Assembly: GCF_900168115.1 (NCBI RefSeq)
Contig: NZ_FUZC01000005.1
Location: forward strand, 62,001 to 126,000
DNA length: 64,000 bases
Source: Salegentibacter salinarum
GTDB taxonomy: Bacteria > Bacteroidota > Bacteroidia > Flavobacteriales > Flavobacteriaceae
Direction: 5' to 3'
Below are positions 46,694 through 55,903 of this stretch, in pieces; position 1 is the stretch's first letter; each line of letters opens with the position of its first letter. Under the pieces are notes generated by a model. That model saw only the letters and a program-made list of their open reading frames with translations. It was not told where the DNA came from and searched no databases. A program made the position numbers and the translations under genes.

Positions 46694-47436
46694 CCTCCAT
46701 CAACTTTTAAATTATGACCCGTCATATTTGTAGAGCTTTTAGAAATTAAAAAATCTACAGGACCTATCACGTCTTCTTCTTCCAACATTCTTTGTTGGGG
46801 AGTAAGTTTTTTATACCTATTCTCGAAGTGCTCGTCAGTTCTCCCTTTTATACCTCCAAAACTTACACAGTTCACCCTAATTTCAGGAGCCAACCGCACT
46901 GCTAGTTCTTTGGTAAGGTGAATTTGAGCTGCTTTGGAAACACCATAATGAATGGCAGATGAATTCTCAAAATCATCATAGAGCGCCGGGGTTGGTGCTA
47001 CCACTCCATACATAGAGGAAATAAAAATAATATTCTGTAATTTATGGAACATTTGATTTTTAACCGCCATGGAGAGCTGATAAGGAAAAACTACATCCAT
47101 ATAAAACTCACCAGAAAAATTTTCATTGGAGATTGTTTTGTCGTCTTCTAATTTTAAAAAATTTAAGGAACGTGCATTGTGGATTATATCAGTTAGTACA
47201 ATATTATGAAGTTGTAGATATTCTAAAATAATATTTTTGGCGTTTTCTGTATTAAAATCAACCTCAATAACATGTAGAGCTTCAAGCTTATAATGAGATA
47301 ATTCCTTTTCCTTATTATCAAGAAATCGCTCTTTATCCGTAGATGAAGTAATAACTGTAAACCTTTTTTTTAGAAAATGCTTTACTAGTTGAAATCCTAC
47401 TTTTCCACTTCCTCCTGTGATTAAAATACTTTTCAT
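46678..47436 (-). CDS. Short-chain dehydrogenase/reductase in the pseudaminic-acid operon
   Basis: 252 residues with a full SDR set: ILITGGSGKVGFQL (NAD(P) loop), S140/S141 in FISSMYG, and Y164-x3-K168 in IHYGVSKAAQIH. GHNLKVDGGWTIW is a typical SDR ending. SDRs of this kind (e.g. PtmA in Campylobacter) occur in flagellin ulosonic-acid operons, but their exact step is unclear. It overlaps the Gfo/Idh/MocA-like gene by 4 bases and pseF by 16 bases, so it belongs to the operon. Confidence 0.83.
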   Translation of the reverse strand: MKSILITGGSGKVGFQLVKHFLKKRFTVITSSTDKERFLDNKEKELSHYKLEALHVIEVDFNTENAKNIILEYLQLHNIVLTDIIHNARSLNFLKLEDDKTISNENFSGEFYMDVVFPYQLSMAVKNQMFHKLQNIIFISSMYGVVAPTPALYDDFENSSAIHYGVSKAAQIHLTKELAVRLAPEIRVNCVSFGGIKGRTDEHFENRYKKLTPQQRMLEEEDVIGPVDFLISKSSTNMTGHNLKVDGGWTIW

Positions 47437-48329
47437 TTCCTCCCTTTTTCCAAGATTTTAATTATTTCAAGGGTTTCTTCCCTTTTAATATTTTCTTCTT
47501 CTTTATTTATGACTTTGACAAATTTATGTAGCGAATTCTTAAAACAGGTATAGGAATCACTAAATTCTTTTGTTACACAACCTTTCTCCCCATAGAAATT
47601 TAGACTTACAGTGATCGGTATAGTTCCGGTTACTTTTAAATAAGCCGTGGTATTTTCCCATTTAACAATGCAATTAGTAATAGCAACGCTTTGTAAACAT
47701 TTAACACCCAACAGCTTTCCCCTATGAGGAAGGCGTGCGATAATAGGCTCTATAATATGGATAGCATAAGTATCCCATTTTTTCGGTATTGCCGCTTCAA
47801 CATGAACTATTTCACCTATTTGATCTTTTTCTTTCTCTGTTAAGTCTAGTTCTTTAGCAAAACGAATGGAGGAACAGGAAAAAACTTGGTTTTCATATTG
47901 CTGTTCCTTTAAAATTTTATTAGCTTCTTTTACCGATAAAGCTAAAGGCTTATCAATAAATATAGGTATCCCGGCTTTTAAAAACGGAAATGCCATTTTA
48001 TAATGGTTTTTGGCATCATCCCGTGCCAATAGAACCGCATCAACCTTACCAAGCATATCCTCTAGATTTTCTACTACAACTTCAATTTTTGCAGAAGCTG
48101 CAATATGTTTTGAAGTCGCTATATCCTGGGTCCAAATATGGGTAACCACACCAAATTTACCCAAACCATCTTCTGGAAAATTCTGTTTTGCCAAATATTC
48201 AGAAATAATAGGAAAAGGGCAGTATTTCATTTTTTCCTTATCATACCCATTAAATATAGCACTCCAGGAATAAGGATGACCGTTACCTTCACTCATTCCT
48301 ATAATTCCTATTTTTAATTTTTCGGCCAT
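47433..48329 (-). CDS. Gfo/Idh/MocA-family oxidoreductase in the pseudaminic-acid operon
   Basis: 298 residues. LKIGIIGMSEGNGHPYSW is an N-terminal Rossmann fold, and DAVLLARDDAKNHY then PIFIDKPLALSV resemble the family's EKP-like motif (here DKP). The second half is the substrate domain. Such enzymes oxidise or reduce a hydroxyl/keto group on sugars with NAD(P). It overlaps the aldo/keto-reductase gene by 16 bases. Together with the SDR and AKR it points to an extra redox modification of the ulosonic acid or its precursor; the reaction is unknown. Confidence 0.78.
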   Translation of the reverse strand: MAEKLKIGIIGMSEGNGHPYSWSAIFNGYDKEKMKYCPFPIISEYLAKQNFPEDGLGKFGVVTHIWTQDIATSKHIAASAKIEVVVENLEDMLGKVDAVLLARDDAKNHYKMAFPFLKAGIPIFIDKPLALSVKEANKILKEQQYENQVFSCSSIRFAKELDLTEKEKDQIGEIVHVEAAIPKKWDTYAIHIIEPIIARLPHRGKLLGVKCLQSVAITNCIVKWENTTAYLKVTGTIPITVSLNFYGEKGCVTKEFSDSYTCFKNSLHKFVKVINKEEENIKREETLEIIKILEKGRK

Positions 48330-49150
48330 CTGGATGGTATTAAGATGTTATCAGTTATTCTATTTTCTAACTCAGGTAATGAATCCGCTTTCGTTAGGCT
48401 TTTAATATTCTCCTTCAGTTGTAATTCGCTTTCCACTCCTATAATTACTTTATCAACAAATTGCTTATCCAGAACAAACTTTAAAAGCGTTCCGTTTAAG
48501 GGAATATTTTTCTGAAGTTGACTTATAAGGGGTTTTACTTCTTCGAAAAAACCGTCGAGTTGCTGAGGATCCATAAAAAACAGGCCTTGTAAAAAAGCAG
48601 ATCTGGCATGAATTTCACACCCCCCGGACTTAAGGATTTTCATAGCGTTTTCAAATCTTCGGTCGAAATAATTGTAAGGAACTTGAACTAGGTCTGGAAA
48701 ATATCCCTTTTCTAGAAGCAACTCTAATTCCTCTGGTTCATTCAGAGAAAAACCGATTTTATTTATTTTTGCCTCTGATTTAAATTCTATTAATTCCTCC
48801 CAATGCTCCGAGTGCCCTATAAGTTCTATAGGGCGATGAGCTAGATATCCATAAAAAGATTGGACACCTAATTTTTTTAAACTATCCTCAAGCTGAATAG
48901 AAATAGATTCACCTTTGGAAGGCGGGAGGAATTTCGAAACCATTTTAAAAGCAGAAAGATCATTTTCCCCAAGTACATCTTCAGAACTCCCATAGGCAGA
49001 TGCAGAATCCAAAACATCTATTTTATAAGATTTGGCAGTTTCTAGAATTTTAACAACTTCCTCCGCCGTGGTTTGCCCACTGTTATTGGAAATACCATAG
49101 GGAAGACCAAACTGAACAGTTCCTAAACCAAGTTTCTCGCTAATCTTCAT
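48314..49150 (-). CDS. Aldo/keto reductase in the pseudaminic-acid operon
   Basis: 278 residues. LGLGTVQFGLPYG starts the barrel. The catalytic tetrad is complete: D48 and Y53 in LDSASAYGSS, K73 in VSKFLPP, H105 in YLAHRP. A late NADPH-site segment reads KVIIGVESELQLKENI. It should reduce a carbonyl or oxidise an alcohol with NADP(H). It overlaps pseC by 11 bases and the Gfo-like gene by 16 bases. The sugar step is unknown, since standard pseudaminic-acid synthesis needs no such enzyme. Confidence 0.83.
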   Translation of the reverse strand: MKISEKLGLGTVQFGLPYGISNNSGQTTAEEVVKILETAKSYKIDVLDSASAYGSSEDVLGENDLSAFKMVSKFLPPSKGESISIQLEDSLKKLGVQSFYGYLAHRPIELIGHSEHWEELIEFKSEAKINKIGFSLNEPEELELLLEKGYFPDLVQVPYNYFDRRFENAMKILKSGGCEIHARSAFLQGLFFMDPQQLDGFFEEVKPLISQLQKNIPLNGTLLKFVLDKQFVDKVIIGVESELQLKENIKSLTKADSLPELENRITDNILIPSRWPKN

Positions 49151-50345
49151 AAAATGAATTAATCTTCTCTATTACGTACTCCTGTTCTTCTTTCAGCAAA
49201 GTAGGGTAAATCGGTAAACTTATACAGGTTTTGTAATATTTCTCTGCAACTGGAAGATCTCCTTCCTTCCAGCCGAATTCACGATAATAGGGCATTAAAT
49301 GACAGGGAATGTAATGAATTTGGGAAAAAATTTGGTTTTCCCGTAAATAATTATAAAGCCCTAACCTATCTTCCACTTCAAGAACGTATAAATGATAGGC
49401 ATGCCCATCGATCACCCCAGATTGTCCTTTTATAAAATATTTATTTTTAAATGCTTCCTGGTATCTTGAAGCAATCACACTACGCTTTTCAAGTCCCTCA
49501 TCGGCTCGCTTTAATTGGCTGCTTGCCAATGCGGCCTGAAAATCGGTTAACCGGTAATTATAACCTAAATCATGCATTTCCATGTACCACGCGGGATAGG
49601 TCTCGTCTACGCTCGAATTGACAGTAAAACCATTGGCGAAATCGGGAGTATTTATATATTTATTATCATCCTTTACAATGCCATGCGTTCTTAATTGAAG
49701 TAGTTTTTCATATAGTTTCTTATCATTGGTGGTAATCATCCCGCCTTCCCCACTGGCAATATGTTTAACCGGATGAAAGGAAAAAATGGCTAGATCAGCG
49801 AATTCCCCATTACCGCACAATTGTTTTTGGTCTTTGGAGTCAATAAAATATCCTCCGGGTGCGTGACAGGAATCTTCAATAATCCATAAATCATATTCTT
49901 CTGCAAGCTGCTTAAATTCTTGTAGATTTACCGCCCTCCCGGCAAAGTCTACGGGAATTACACCTTTATAGGTTCCTTGCGGGGCATTTTCAAGTAATTC
50001 CCTAACCTTGTTTATATCCAGTAAGTATGTTTCCGGGTCAATATCTGCAAAAACCACTTCGCCACCACAATAGCGAACACAATTAGCTGAAGCTGCAAAG
50101 GTAATTGATGTGGTTATTACTTTATCACCTGGCCGAATATTCAGCGCAATTGCACAAAGATGTAAGGCTGCAGTACCGTTAGAAACAGCTACCGCATATT
50201 TGCTACCAACATAATCTGAAAAGTCGTCTTCAAATTCGGCAATCCGTGGACCCTGGGTAAGGTAATCAGATTTCAGGGTGTTTACCACTGCCTCAATATC
50301 CTCTTCTGTAATATTTTGACGACCGTATGGAATTGGGTTCTTCAT
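49140..50345 (-). CDS. pseC: UDP-4-amino-4,6-dideoxy-altrose aminotransferase (PseC type)
   Basis: 401-residue DegT-family PLP enzyme. The N-terminus PIPYGRQNITEEDIEAVV is the typical PseC opening. The PLP Lys is in FSFHPVKHIASGEGGM near residue 191, and WIIEDSCHAPGG holds the conserved Asp. It aminates C4 of the PseB product. It lies directly after pseB, 3 bases apart, and overlaps the aldo/keto reductase gene by 11 bases. Confidence 0.93.
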   Translation of the reverse strand: MKNPIPYGRQNITEEDIEAVVNTLKSDYLTQGPRIAEFEDDFSDYVGSKYAVAVSNGTAALHLCAIALNIRPGDKVITTSITFAASANCVRYCGGEVVFADIDPETYLLDINKVRELLENAPQGTYKGVIPVDFAGRAVNLQEFKQLAEEYDLWIIEDSCHAPGGYFIDSKDQKQLCGNGEFADLAIFSFHPVKHIASGEGGMITTNDKKLYEKLLQLRTHGIVKDDNKYINTPDFANGFTVNSSVDETYPAWYMEMHDLGYNYRLTDFQAALASSQLKRADEGLEKRSVIASRYQEAFKNKYFIKGQSGVIDGHAYHLYVLEVEDRLGLYNYLRENQIFSQIHYIPCHLMPYYREFGWKEGDLPVAEKYYKTCISLPIYPTLLKEEQEYVIEKINSFYED

Positions 50346-50348
50346 AAA

Positions 50349-51365
50349 CTATACTTCAAATGTTGGGTCTACATGTTCTTTAATTAATTTCCTAAGGTCT
50401 TCCACCGTTTCCCACTCTTCATTTTCACCTGAATTATACTGGAAGCCAGGAGTTACTTTTTTTGCATTAAATTTTTTTACAAAGTCTTCTAATTTCCATT
50501 TATGCGTAGCAGGTAGAATAGTATAGTATTTGCCCAAATCATAGGTGTAATAAGAATCTGAATCAGTAATCATTTCTTCGTGGATTTTTTCACCCGGTCG
50601 GATGCCAACTACCGGTTTTTCACATTCCGGACCAATAGCCTCAGCAATATCCATAATTTTATAAGAAGGGATTTTTGGCACAAAAATCTCACCTCCCCAG
50701 GCATTTTCTAGTGCGTGCATTACCATATCTACGCCACCTCGAAGCGAAATATTAAATCTTGTCATGGTAGGTTCAGTAATTGGCAACACTCCTTCCTTCT
50801 TCTTTTTAAGAAAAAAAGGTATAACAGAACCATTAGATCCCATTACATTCCCATACCGTACTACAGAAAATTTAATCGGGTTCCAACCAGTTATATTGTT
50901 AGCCGCAACAAATAATTTATCTGAAGCCAATTTAGTTGCTCCATATAGATTAATTGGAGCGGCAGCTTTATCCGTAGAAAGTGCTACTACACGTTCTACG
51001 CTGGTTTCGAGGCAGGCATTAATTATATTTTCCGCCCCCATGATATTTGTTTTTACACATTCCATAGGGTTATATTCTGCGATTGGCACATGTTTCATTG
51101 CCGCCGCATGTATCACATAATCTATTCCTTTCAAGGCTCTTTTTACCCTGGCTTCGTCCCTAACATCTCCAATAAAAAAGCGTACTTGGGGGAAGTCTTT
51201 AGAAGGATAGTCCTGAGCCATCTCAAACTGCTTTTGTTCGTCCCTGGAAAATATAACGAGTTTTTTAACTTCTGGAAAATTAGTCAGTATGTGTGAGGTT
51301 AAGGCTTTTCCAAGTGATCCGGTGCCCCCGGTAATTAAGATTGATTTATCTTTTAATATATGCAT
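50349..51365 (-). CDS. pseB: UDP-GlcNAc 4,6-dehydratase, 5-inverting (PseB type)
   Basis: 338 residues, the soluble short relative of PglF. SILITGGTGSLGKALTSH binds NADP (residues 9-26), and STDKAAAPINLYGATKLASD carries the catalytic Asp/Lys and the Lys of YxxxK near residue 139. It starts pseudaminic-acid synthesis from UDP-GlcNAc with C5 inversion. It is the first gene of the pse operon, with a TATATTTG box about 60 bases upstream, and pseC follows 3 bases later. Confidence 0.94.
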   Translation of the reverse strand: MHILKDKSILITGGTGSLGKALTSHILTNFPEVKKLVIFSRDEQKQFEMAQDYPSKDFPQVRFFIGDVRDEARVKRALKGIDYVIHAAAMKHVPIAEYNPMECVKTNIMGAENIINACLETSVERVVALSTDKAAAPINLYGATKLASDKLFVAANNITGWNPIKFSVVRYGNVMGSNGSVIPFFLKKKKEGVLPITEPTMTRFNISLRGGVDMVMHALENAWGGEIFVPKIPSYKIMDIAEAIGPECEKPVVGIRPGEKIHEEMITDSDSYYTYDLGKYYTILPATHKWKLEDFVKKFNAKKVTPGFQYNSGENEEWETVEDLRKLIKEHVDPTFEV

Positions 51366-51422
51366 TTTTTAACTTATTATTTAATTGGATTGGAGTAAAA
51401 TATCAGCCATTAATTAAATGAA

Positions 51423-51430
51423 CAAATATA
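51423..51430 (-). promoter_or_regulatory. Candidate -7 box (TATATTTG) for the pse operon
   Basis: The minus-strand TATATTTG fits TAnnTTTG, about 57 bases before the pseB start. A TTTG lies upstream (complement of 51444-51447) but only 13 bases away, shorter than the usual ~19, so the -33 match is weak. Confidence 0.4.
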
Positions 51431-51546
51431 AAAGATAGATGAACAAATGAACCTACTATAATCTTAAAAAATATATAAAGTAATATAATCTGAATTAATT
51501 TCTCTAATTTTATGAATTCTGATAAACGCCCAAGAGAAACATCTTC

Positions 51547-52515
51547 ATGATAAGAATTAATAAGAAAAAATGGATTTCTAATAATATTAATTTAATTCCT
51601 GATTTTATTATAAGTGGAGCAATGAAATCAGCTACCACCACAATCCATGAGGTTCTTTCATATCATCCTGATATATTTATTCCTCGTAGCGAAATTCGGT
51701 TTTTTGAATTAGATAACATATTGCAACATCCCCGATTCCATTCATTTGACAAGAATACAAAATCCTGGACAGGGAGATTGGATGGAAAGAAATTAGAAGA
51801 ATCTTGGAATTGGTACCACAATCTTTATAAAGGGAATGAGTCCAAGATAAAAGGAGAGGATTCTACATCCTACTTAGCGTCTAGAACAGCAGCTCAAAGA
51901 ATTGCCTCCCAAAATAAAAATATAAAAATGATATTTTTATTACGTCAGCCCAGCTTAAGAGCATTTTCTCAATATCTTCACATGCTTAGAAGCGGTACTG
52001 CTATGTGGAGTTTTGAAGATACATTGGTTCATAATCCTTACAGTGTACTTACAAGAAGTTTATATAAAGAACAATTACAACATTACTATGATGTTTTGCC
52101 ATCCAATCAAATCAAAGTGATTTTATTTGAAGATTTGGTTTCTGATCCTGAAAGGGTATTAATTAATCTATCTACTTTTTTGAAAATAGATTTCAACTTA
52201 TTTCCAAAGGATATTTTTAATACTCACGCTAACAGAGCAAAATTGCCAAAATTTCCCGAACTCCAAATGCAGGGGAATAAAATAATAGAGAATTTAGGGC
52301 CTAGGTATATTAACGATTTACAAAACAGAAAATACCAACCGATAAGCCATAAAGTATTTGAAAAAATTTATGATAATTTTAATCCCAGTATCGCGAAAGC
52401 TGCACCTAAAATAAATCGATCTACAAAAGATTATCTGGATTCTTATTTTTATAAAGAATTATTTGAGATTGAGGAATTGGTCGGCCAAAAAATACTAACA
52501 AAGTGGTTTAATTAA
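51547..52515 (+). CDS. Sulfotransferase (PAPS-dependent)
   Basis: 322 residues. DFIISGAMKSATTTIHEVL (residues 19-37) is the 5'-phosphosulfate-binding loop, and IFLLRQPSLRAFSQYLHM is the 3'-phosphate-binding segment with the conserved Arg and Ser. The fold matches heparan-sulfate N-deacetylase/sulfotransferase-like enzymes that sulfate carbohydrates. PAPS would be supplied by the cysC/cysD/cysN genes downstream. It is read divergently from the pse operon and heads a two-gene plus-strand unit with a PhyH-like gene. Confidence 0.88.
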   Translation: MIRINKKKWISNNINLIPDFIISGAMKSATTTIHEVLSYHPDIFIPRSEIRFFELDNILQHPRFHSFDKNTKSWTGRLDGKKLEESWNWYHNLYKGNESKIKGEDSTSYLASRTAAQRIASQNKNIKMIFLLRQPSLRAFSQYLHMLRSGTAMWSFEDTLVHNPYSVLTRSLYKEQLQHYYDVLPSNQIKVILFEDLVSDPERVLINLSTFLKIDFNLFPKDIFNTHANRAKLPKFPELQMQGNKIIENLGPRYINDLQNRKYQPISHKVFEKIYDNFNPSIAKAAPKINRSTKDYLDSYFYKELFEIEELVGQKILTKWFN

Positions 52516-52575
52516 AACTCTCAATCCATCAGAGACCGAAAAATAAAATCTTATAACCCCTCAACTATTTGTAAA

Positions 52576-53514
52576 ATGAATAAAATCAAAAAAAAATTAA
52601 GGAATTTACTAACTAAAAATAATGATGAAGAAATAGCATCAAGTTCACTCGAATATTTATATGATATTATCCAATCTAGTGCATTGGACAAAATGCAGCA
52701 TATGGATATTAACGATTTATCATTTTTATCTATTGAATATAACAATCTAGAGAATCAATTTGAGCAAGCTACGAGCATTTTAAAAAATTACGGGATAGTA
52801 TTAATTAAAAATGCAATTTCTGAAAAATTATCTGATGATGTTTTTGAAAATTTTAAAAAGATTCAGAAGGATTTCAAATCTTCTGACAGATTAATTAGAG
52901 ATCAAGTTACCGAAACGTATTACATAGATAGTGAAGGGCTTAAATTCAAAACTTATCAGGAAAAAGCTAATTATTCTAAAACAATTTTCAGCATCAGAAA
53001 TGGAGCTGATAAAGGAATGATTGATGTATTCAATTACGACTATATTGACAAAAAAAATAGCAGTAATTTAAGAAAGGTCTATGAAAATCCTCGAATTGTT
53101 GATTTAATTAATTCAGCATCAGAAAAAAAATATTCGCCCAAAAATTTAAATATTTATTATAATCAGGATATTCAAAATACAAGAGGTTTTCACGTGGATG
53201 CCTACTCTAAAGGAAAAATAAAAGCATTTATATATTTGACAGATGTCAAAGATATCTCATATGGTCCCTATAGTTACGTTATTAAATCTAATACCGATTC
53301 AGAAGCAGAGAAATTAAATAAAACGTTTGCTAAGCTAAGCGACAAAAAACACACGGAAGCATTTTGTTTTAAAATTGAAAATGCATACCCAATCCTGGGA
53401 ACTAAAGGTACCCTCGTTATTTCTGATCAGGCTGGTATTCATCGAGGTCATCCTCAAGCGAAAGAAAGAGAAAGAATGGTCGCCGTAATGAATTATGAAT
53501 ATGAAAAAGAATAG
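52576..53514 (+). CDS. Phytanoyl-CoA dioxygenase-like (2-oxoglutarate/Fe(II)) protein
   Basis: 312 residues. A double-stranded beta-helix is suggested by GFHVDAYSKGKIKAFIYL, with iron ligands H206 and D208, and GTLVISDQAGIHRGHPQ with H289; R298 or R300 could bind 2-oxoglutarate. Weak similarity to the PhyH family is seen from this HxD...H pattern. It may hydroxylate or otherwise oxidise a sugar of the polymer. It follows the sulfotransferase gene by 60 bases in the same direction. The reaction is unknown. Confidence 0.65.
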   Translation: MNKIKKKLRNLLTKNNDEEIASSSLEYLYDIIQSSALDKMQHMDINDLSFLSIEYNNLENQFEQATSILKNYGIVLIKNAISEKLSDDVFENFKKIQKDFKSSDRLIRDQVTETYYIDSEGLKFKTYQEKANYSKTIFSIRNGADKGMIDVFNYDYIDKKNSSNLRKVYENPRIVDLINSASEKKYSPKNLNIYYNQDIQNTRGFHVDAYSKGKIKAFIYLTDVKDISYGPYSYVIKSNTDSEAEKLNKTFAKLSDKKHTEAFCFKIENAYPILGTKGTLVISDQAGIHRGHPQAKERERMVAVMNYEYEKE

Positions 53515-53857
53515 TATTTATTTTTTAAACCAAGGTCAAGGTTGATTAATTATAAAAGAACTTAATCGAATCAATATTGAGCAAGTAAGCTTAATAATTT
53601 CACCGAGTTGACCACCGGTAATAATATCATGTGAGAAATTAGCTGTTTTGTCTAAAATTAATTGACATCAATATCTTATAAGAATCAGAATTTCTGACCA
53701 CCACTAAAATATTCTCTCTTAATAGATTTATAAGGAATAAAAATTGGCTAGAGAGATTACCATAATAACCTCAATGACCATTAATTTTTTCATAAACACA
53801 AAAGTAAAATCAATCCATTTTATTTCTAAAAACGCTAAAAAAGGATGAAAAATAACC
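53515..53857. other. 343-base intergenic gap without recognised content
   Basis: Lies between the converging PhyH-like and sulfotransferase genes. I read both strands and see no open frame of protein-like composition, no strong hairpin with a T-run and no repeat of other parts of the window. Confidence 0.5.
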
Positions 53858-54505
53858 TTATATCTTTATTCTAATGTCACTTGTTTTATTATAATGAGGA
53901 AAACTTTCCAGATGGGTCTTTCTGCTTAAAAAATTTGCTAATTTTTTAAAACCCTTTTTGTCCCCAATGTTTAAAACAATCAGATCTTCACCTATACGGT
54001 CTTTAAAATATGACAGGACAAATTCGTTATGTTTTAAATATTCTTTATATAAAGCTTCAACATCCAGATGTTTCCCAAATTTTTTATATCCCCAATTTTT
54101 CATAGATTTCTTCCAGCTTTCCTCATCTCGAGTTAAATAAATGAATTTACTTCCGGGAAAGGTATAATCCAAAATTGGAATTAAATCAGTTTTCGACCAA
54201 GGCATATCATCAAAAGAGTCAAATTTAGAAGTGTAATCAATAATTTTGGATATATTTCGATTCTTTTTATAGTGTTTGAGATAAAGTGTATGATCAAAGG
54301 AACTATGATTATACCCAAGTATTTCTAAAGATTTCCCGAGCGTGGTCGTACCAGTCTTTTGAAAACCTATACAAAAAACTTTACTATTGTATTGAGGTTT
54401 TAAAGTTTTTAAAACTATTTTTTTTTTTATTTTAAGGTATTTTCTGTATATATATATAATAAATGATGACCGAGAGAGGAAGCGATAAACTGTATACTTA
54501 TTCAT
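53858..54505 (-). CDS. Small sulfotransferase-family protein
   Basis: About 215 residues. FCIGFQKTGTTTLGKSLE (around 45-62) is a 5'-PSB loop of the sulfotransferase family, and FIYLTRDEESWKKSMKNW carries the Arg of the 3'-phosphate site. It differs clearly from the larger sulfotransferase at 51547-52515, so two positions or sugars may be sulfated. The preferred start is ATG 54505 (MNKYTVYR); a TTG two codons upstream (54511) is unlikely. It is 75 bases downstream of cysN in the same direction. Confidence 0.78.
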   Translation of the reverse strand: MNKYTVYRFLSRSSFIIYIYRKYLKIKKKIVLKTLKPQYNSKVFCIGFQKTGTTTLGKSLEILGYNHSSFDHTLYLKHYKKNRNISKIIDYTSKFDSFDDMPWSKTDLIPILDYTFPGSKFIYLTRDEESWKKSMKNWGYKKFGKHLDVEALYKEYLKHNEFVLSYFKDRIGEDLIVLNIGDKKGFKKLANFLSRKTHLESFPHYNKTSDIRIKI

Positions 54506-54580
54506 AAACAAAAAACTAAGACATTATTCCGTGAAGTGTGTAAATTTTAAATAAATTATTTATTCTGATCCAGCCTTTAT

Positions 54581-55837
54581 TTAAATAATCATTCCCGCCG
54601 CAACTGTTTCGTTAGTGTTTTCATCAATTAAAATAATACTCCCGGTGTTTCGATTATCTCTGTACGAATCCAGCATTAATCTTCTGGTCGTACGAATTTT
54701 CACTCTGGCGATGTCATTCATTTCTAAAGTAGCATCTTCACTATCCCGCTCAAAAGTGTTGATATTCATTTTATAAACCACCTCTTTTACCATTGCCCTT
54801 TCTTCATTTGAAGTGTGCATTATCGTATACTTAGCACGGGGTTTAATGGGGTCGTTATTTAACCAGCATAACATAACATCAAATTCCTGCTCCTGCTCAG
54901 GCTGATTGTTTTGTTTCACAATCATATTCCCCCGGCTTACATCAATGTCATCTTCAAGGGTAATGGAAACTGACATCGGAGCATAAGCTTCCTTAACTTC
55001 TTTTTCCCCGGCATTGATAGATTTGATTTTTGACTGAAATCCTGATGGCAATACAGCAACTTCATCTCCCACCCGGTAAATTCCGCTAGCGATTCGCCCG
55101 GCATAACCACGGTAATCCCTGAAATCTTCATTTTGAGGCCTTAAAACAGTTTGCACGGCAAAACGAGCATCTATTTTATTTATATCACTGCTAATATGAA
55201 GTTTTTCCAACGTGCTTAGCAAAGTTCCTTCCTGGTACCAATCCATATTTTTTGAACGGTTTACCACATTATCTCCCAATAGTGCACTAATAGGGATAAA
55301 GCGAACATCTTTCATCAAAAGTTTAGAAGAAAATTCTTCAAACTGTCCAATAATATTATTATAAACCTCCTCTGAATAATCTACCAGATCCATTTTATTG
55401 ATACATACAATAAGATGCGGAATATTTAATAAAGAAGCGATAAAGGAATGCCGCTTAGTTTGTTCTATTACTCCGTGACGGGCATCAATTAAGATAACCG
55501 CGGCATTGGCGGTAGAAGCTCCCGTAACCATATTTCTGGTATACTGAATATGACCAGGAGTATCAGCGATAATAAATTTTCGCTTAGGTGTGGTAAAATA
55601 CCGGTAGGCTACATCTATAGTAATTCCCTGTTCTCTTTCATCCTTTAATCCATCGGTAAAAAGTGCAAGATCTACCCCATCGTGCCCTTTTTTTGCACTG
55701 GTATTGCTTACAGACTCTAATTGATCTTCAAAAATAGATTTTGAGTCGAATAAAAGTCTACCGATTAAAGTACTTTTTCCATCATCTACACTACCGGCGG
55801 TTGTAAATCTTAAAAGTTGGTTGTTATTTATTTCCAT
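54581..55837 (-). CDS. cysN: Sulfate adenylyltransferase GTPase subunit
   Basis: 418 residues. G1 is GSVDDGKSTLIGRLL (residues 15-29), G3 is IADTPGHIQYTRNM, and G4 is CINKMDLVDY. It couples GTP hydrolysis to making adenosine 5'-phosphosulfate with CysD. Length fits the short CysN of Bacteroidetes, without a CysC fusion (a separate cysC is present). In this window only activation genes occur, without APS or PAPS reductase or sulfite reductase, which favours sulfation over assimilation. Confidence 0.95.
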   Translation of the reverse strand: MEINNNQLLRFTTAGSVDDGKSTLIGRLLFDSKSIFEDQLESVSNTSAKKGHDGVDLALFTDGLKDEREQGITIDVAYRYFTTPKRKFIIADTPGHIQYTRNMVTGASTANAAVILIDARHGVIEQTKRHSFIASLLNIPHLIVCINKMDLVDYSEEVYNNIIGQFEEFSSKLLMKDVRFIPISALLGDNVVNRSKNMDWYQEGTLLSTLEKLHISSDINKIDARFAVQTVLRPQNEDFRDYRGYAGRIASGIYRVGDEVAVLPSGFQSKIKSINAGEKEVKEAYAPMSVSITLEDDIDVSRGNMIVKQNNQPEQEQEFDVMLCWLNNDPIKPRAKYTIMHTSNEERAMVKEVVYKMNINTFERDSEDATLEMNDIARVKIRTTRRLMLDSYRDNRNTGSIILIDENTNETVAAGMII

Positions 55838-55903
55838 GTTTCATTTTCTTTGTCTTACAGCGAAGCGATCTTTATTCTTTTCTCTTTAGGCGCAGCGGTC
55901 TAT

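Noticed and set aside
50764-51120. 118-codon plus-strand frame opposite pseB
   Set aside because: Antisense to a strongly conserved gene, with no recognisable domain.
54541-54600. TTATTTAAATAA-like inverted repeat after cysN as a terminator
   Set aside because: The stem is pure A/T and weak, and the downstream sulfotransferase gene is in the same direction; I see no convincing T-run after a stable hairpin.
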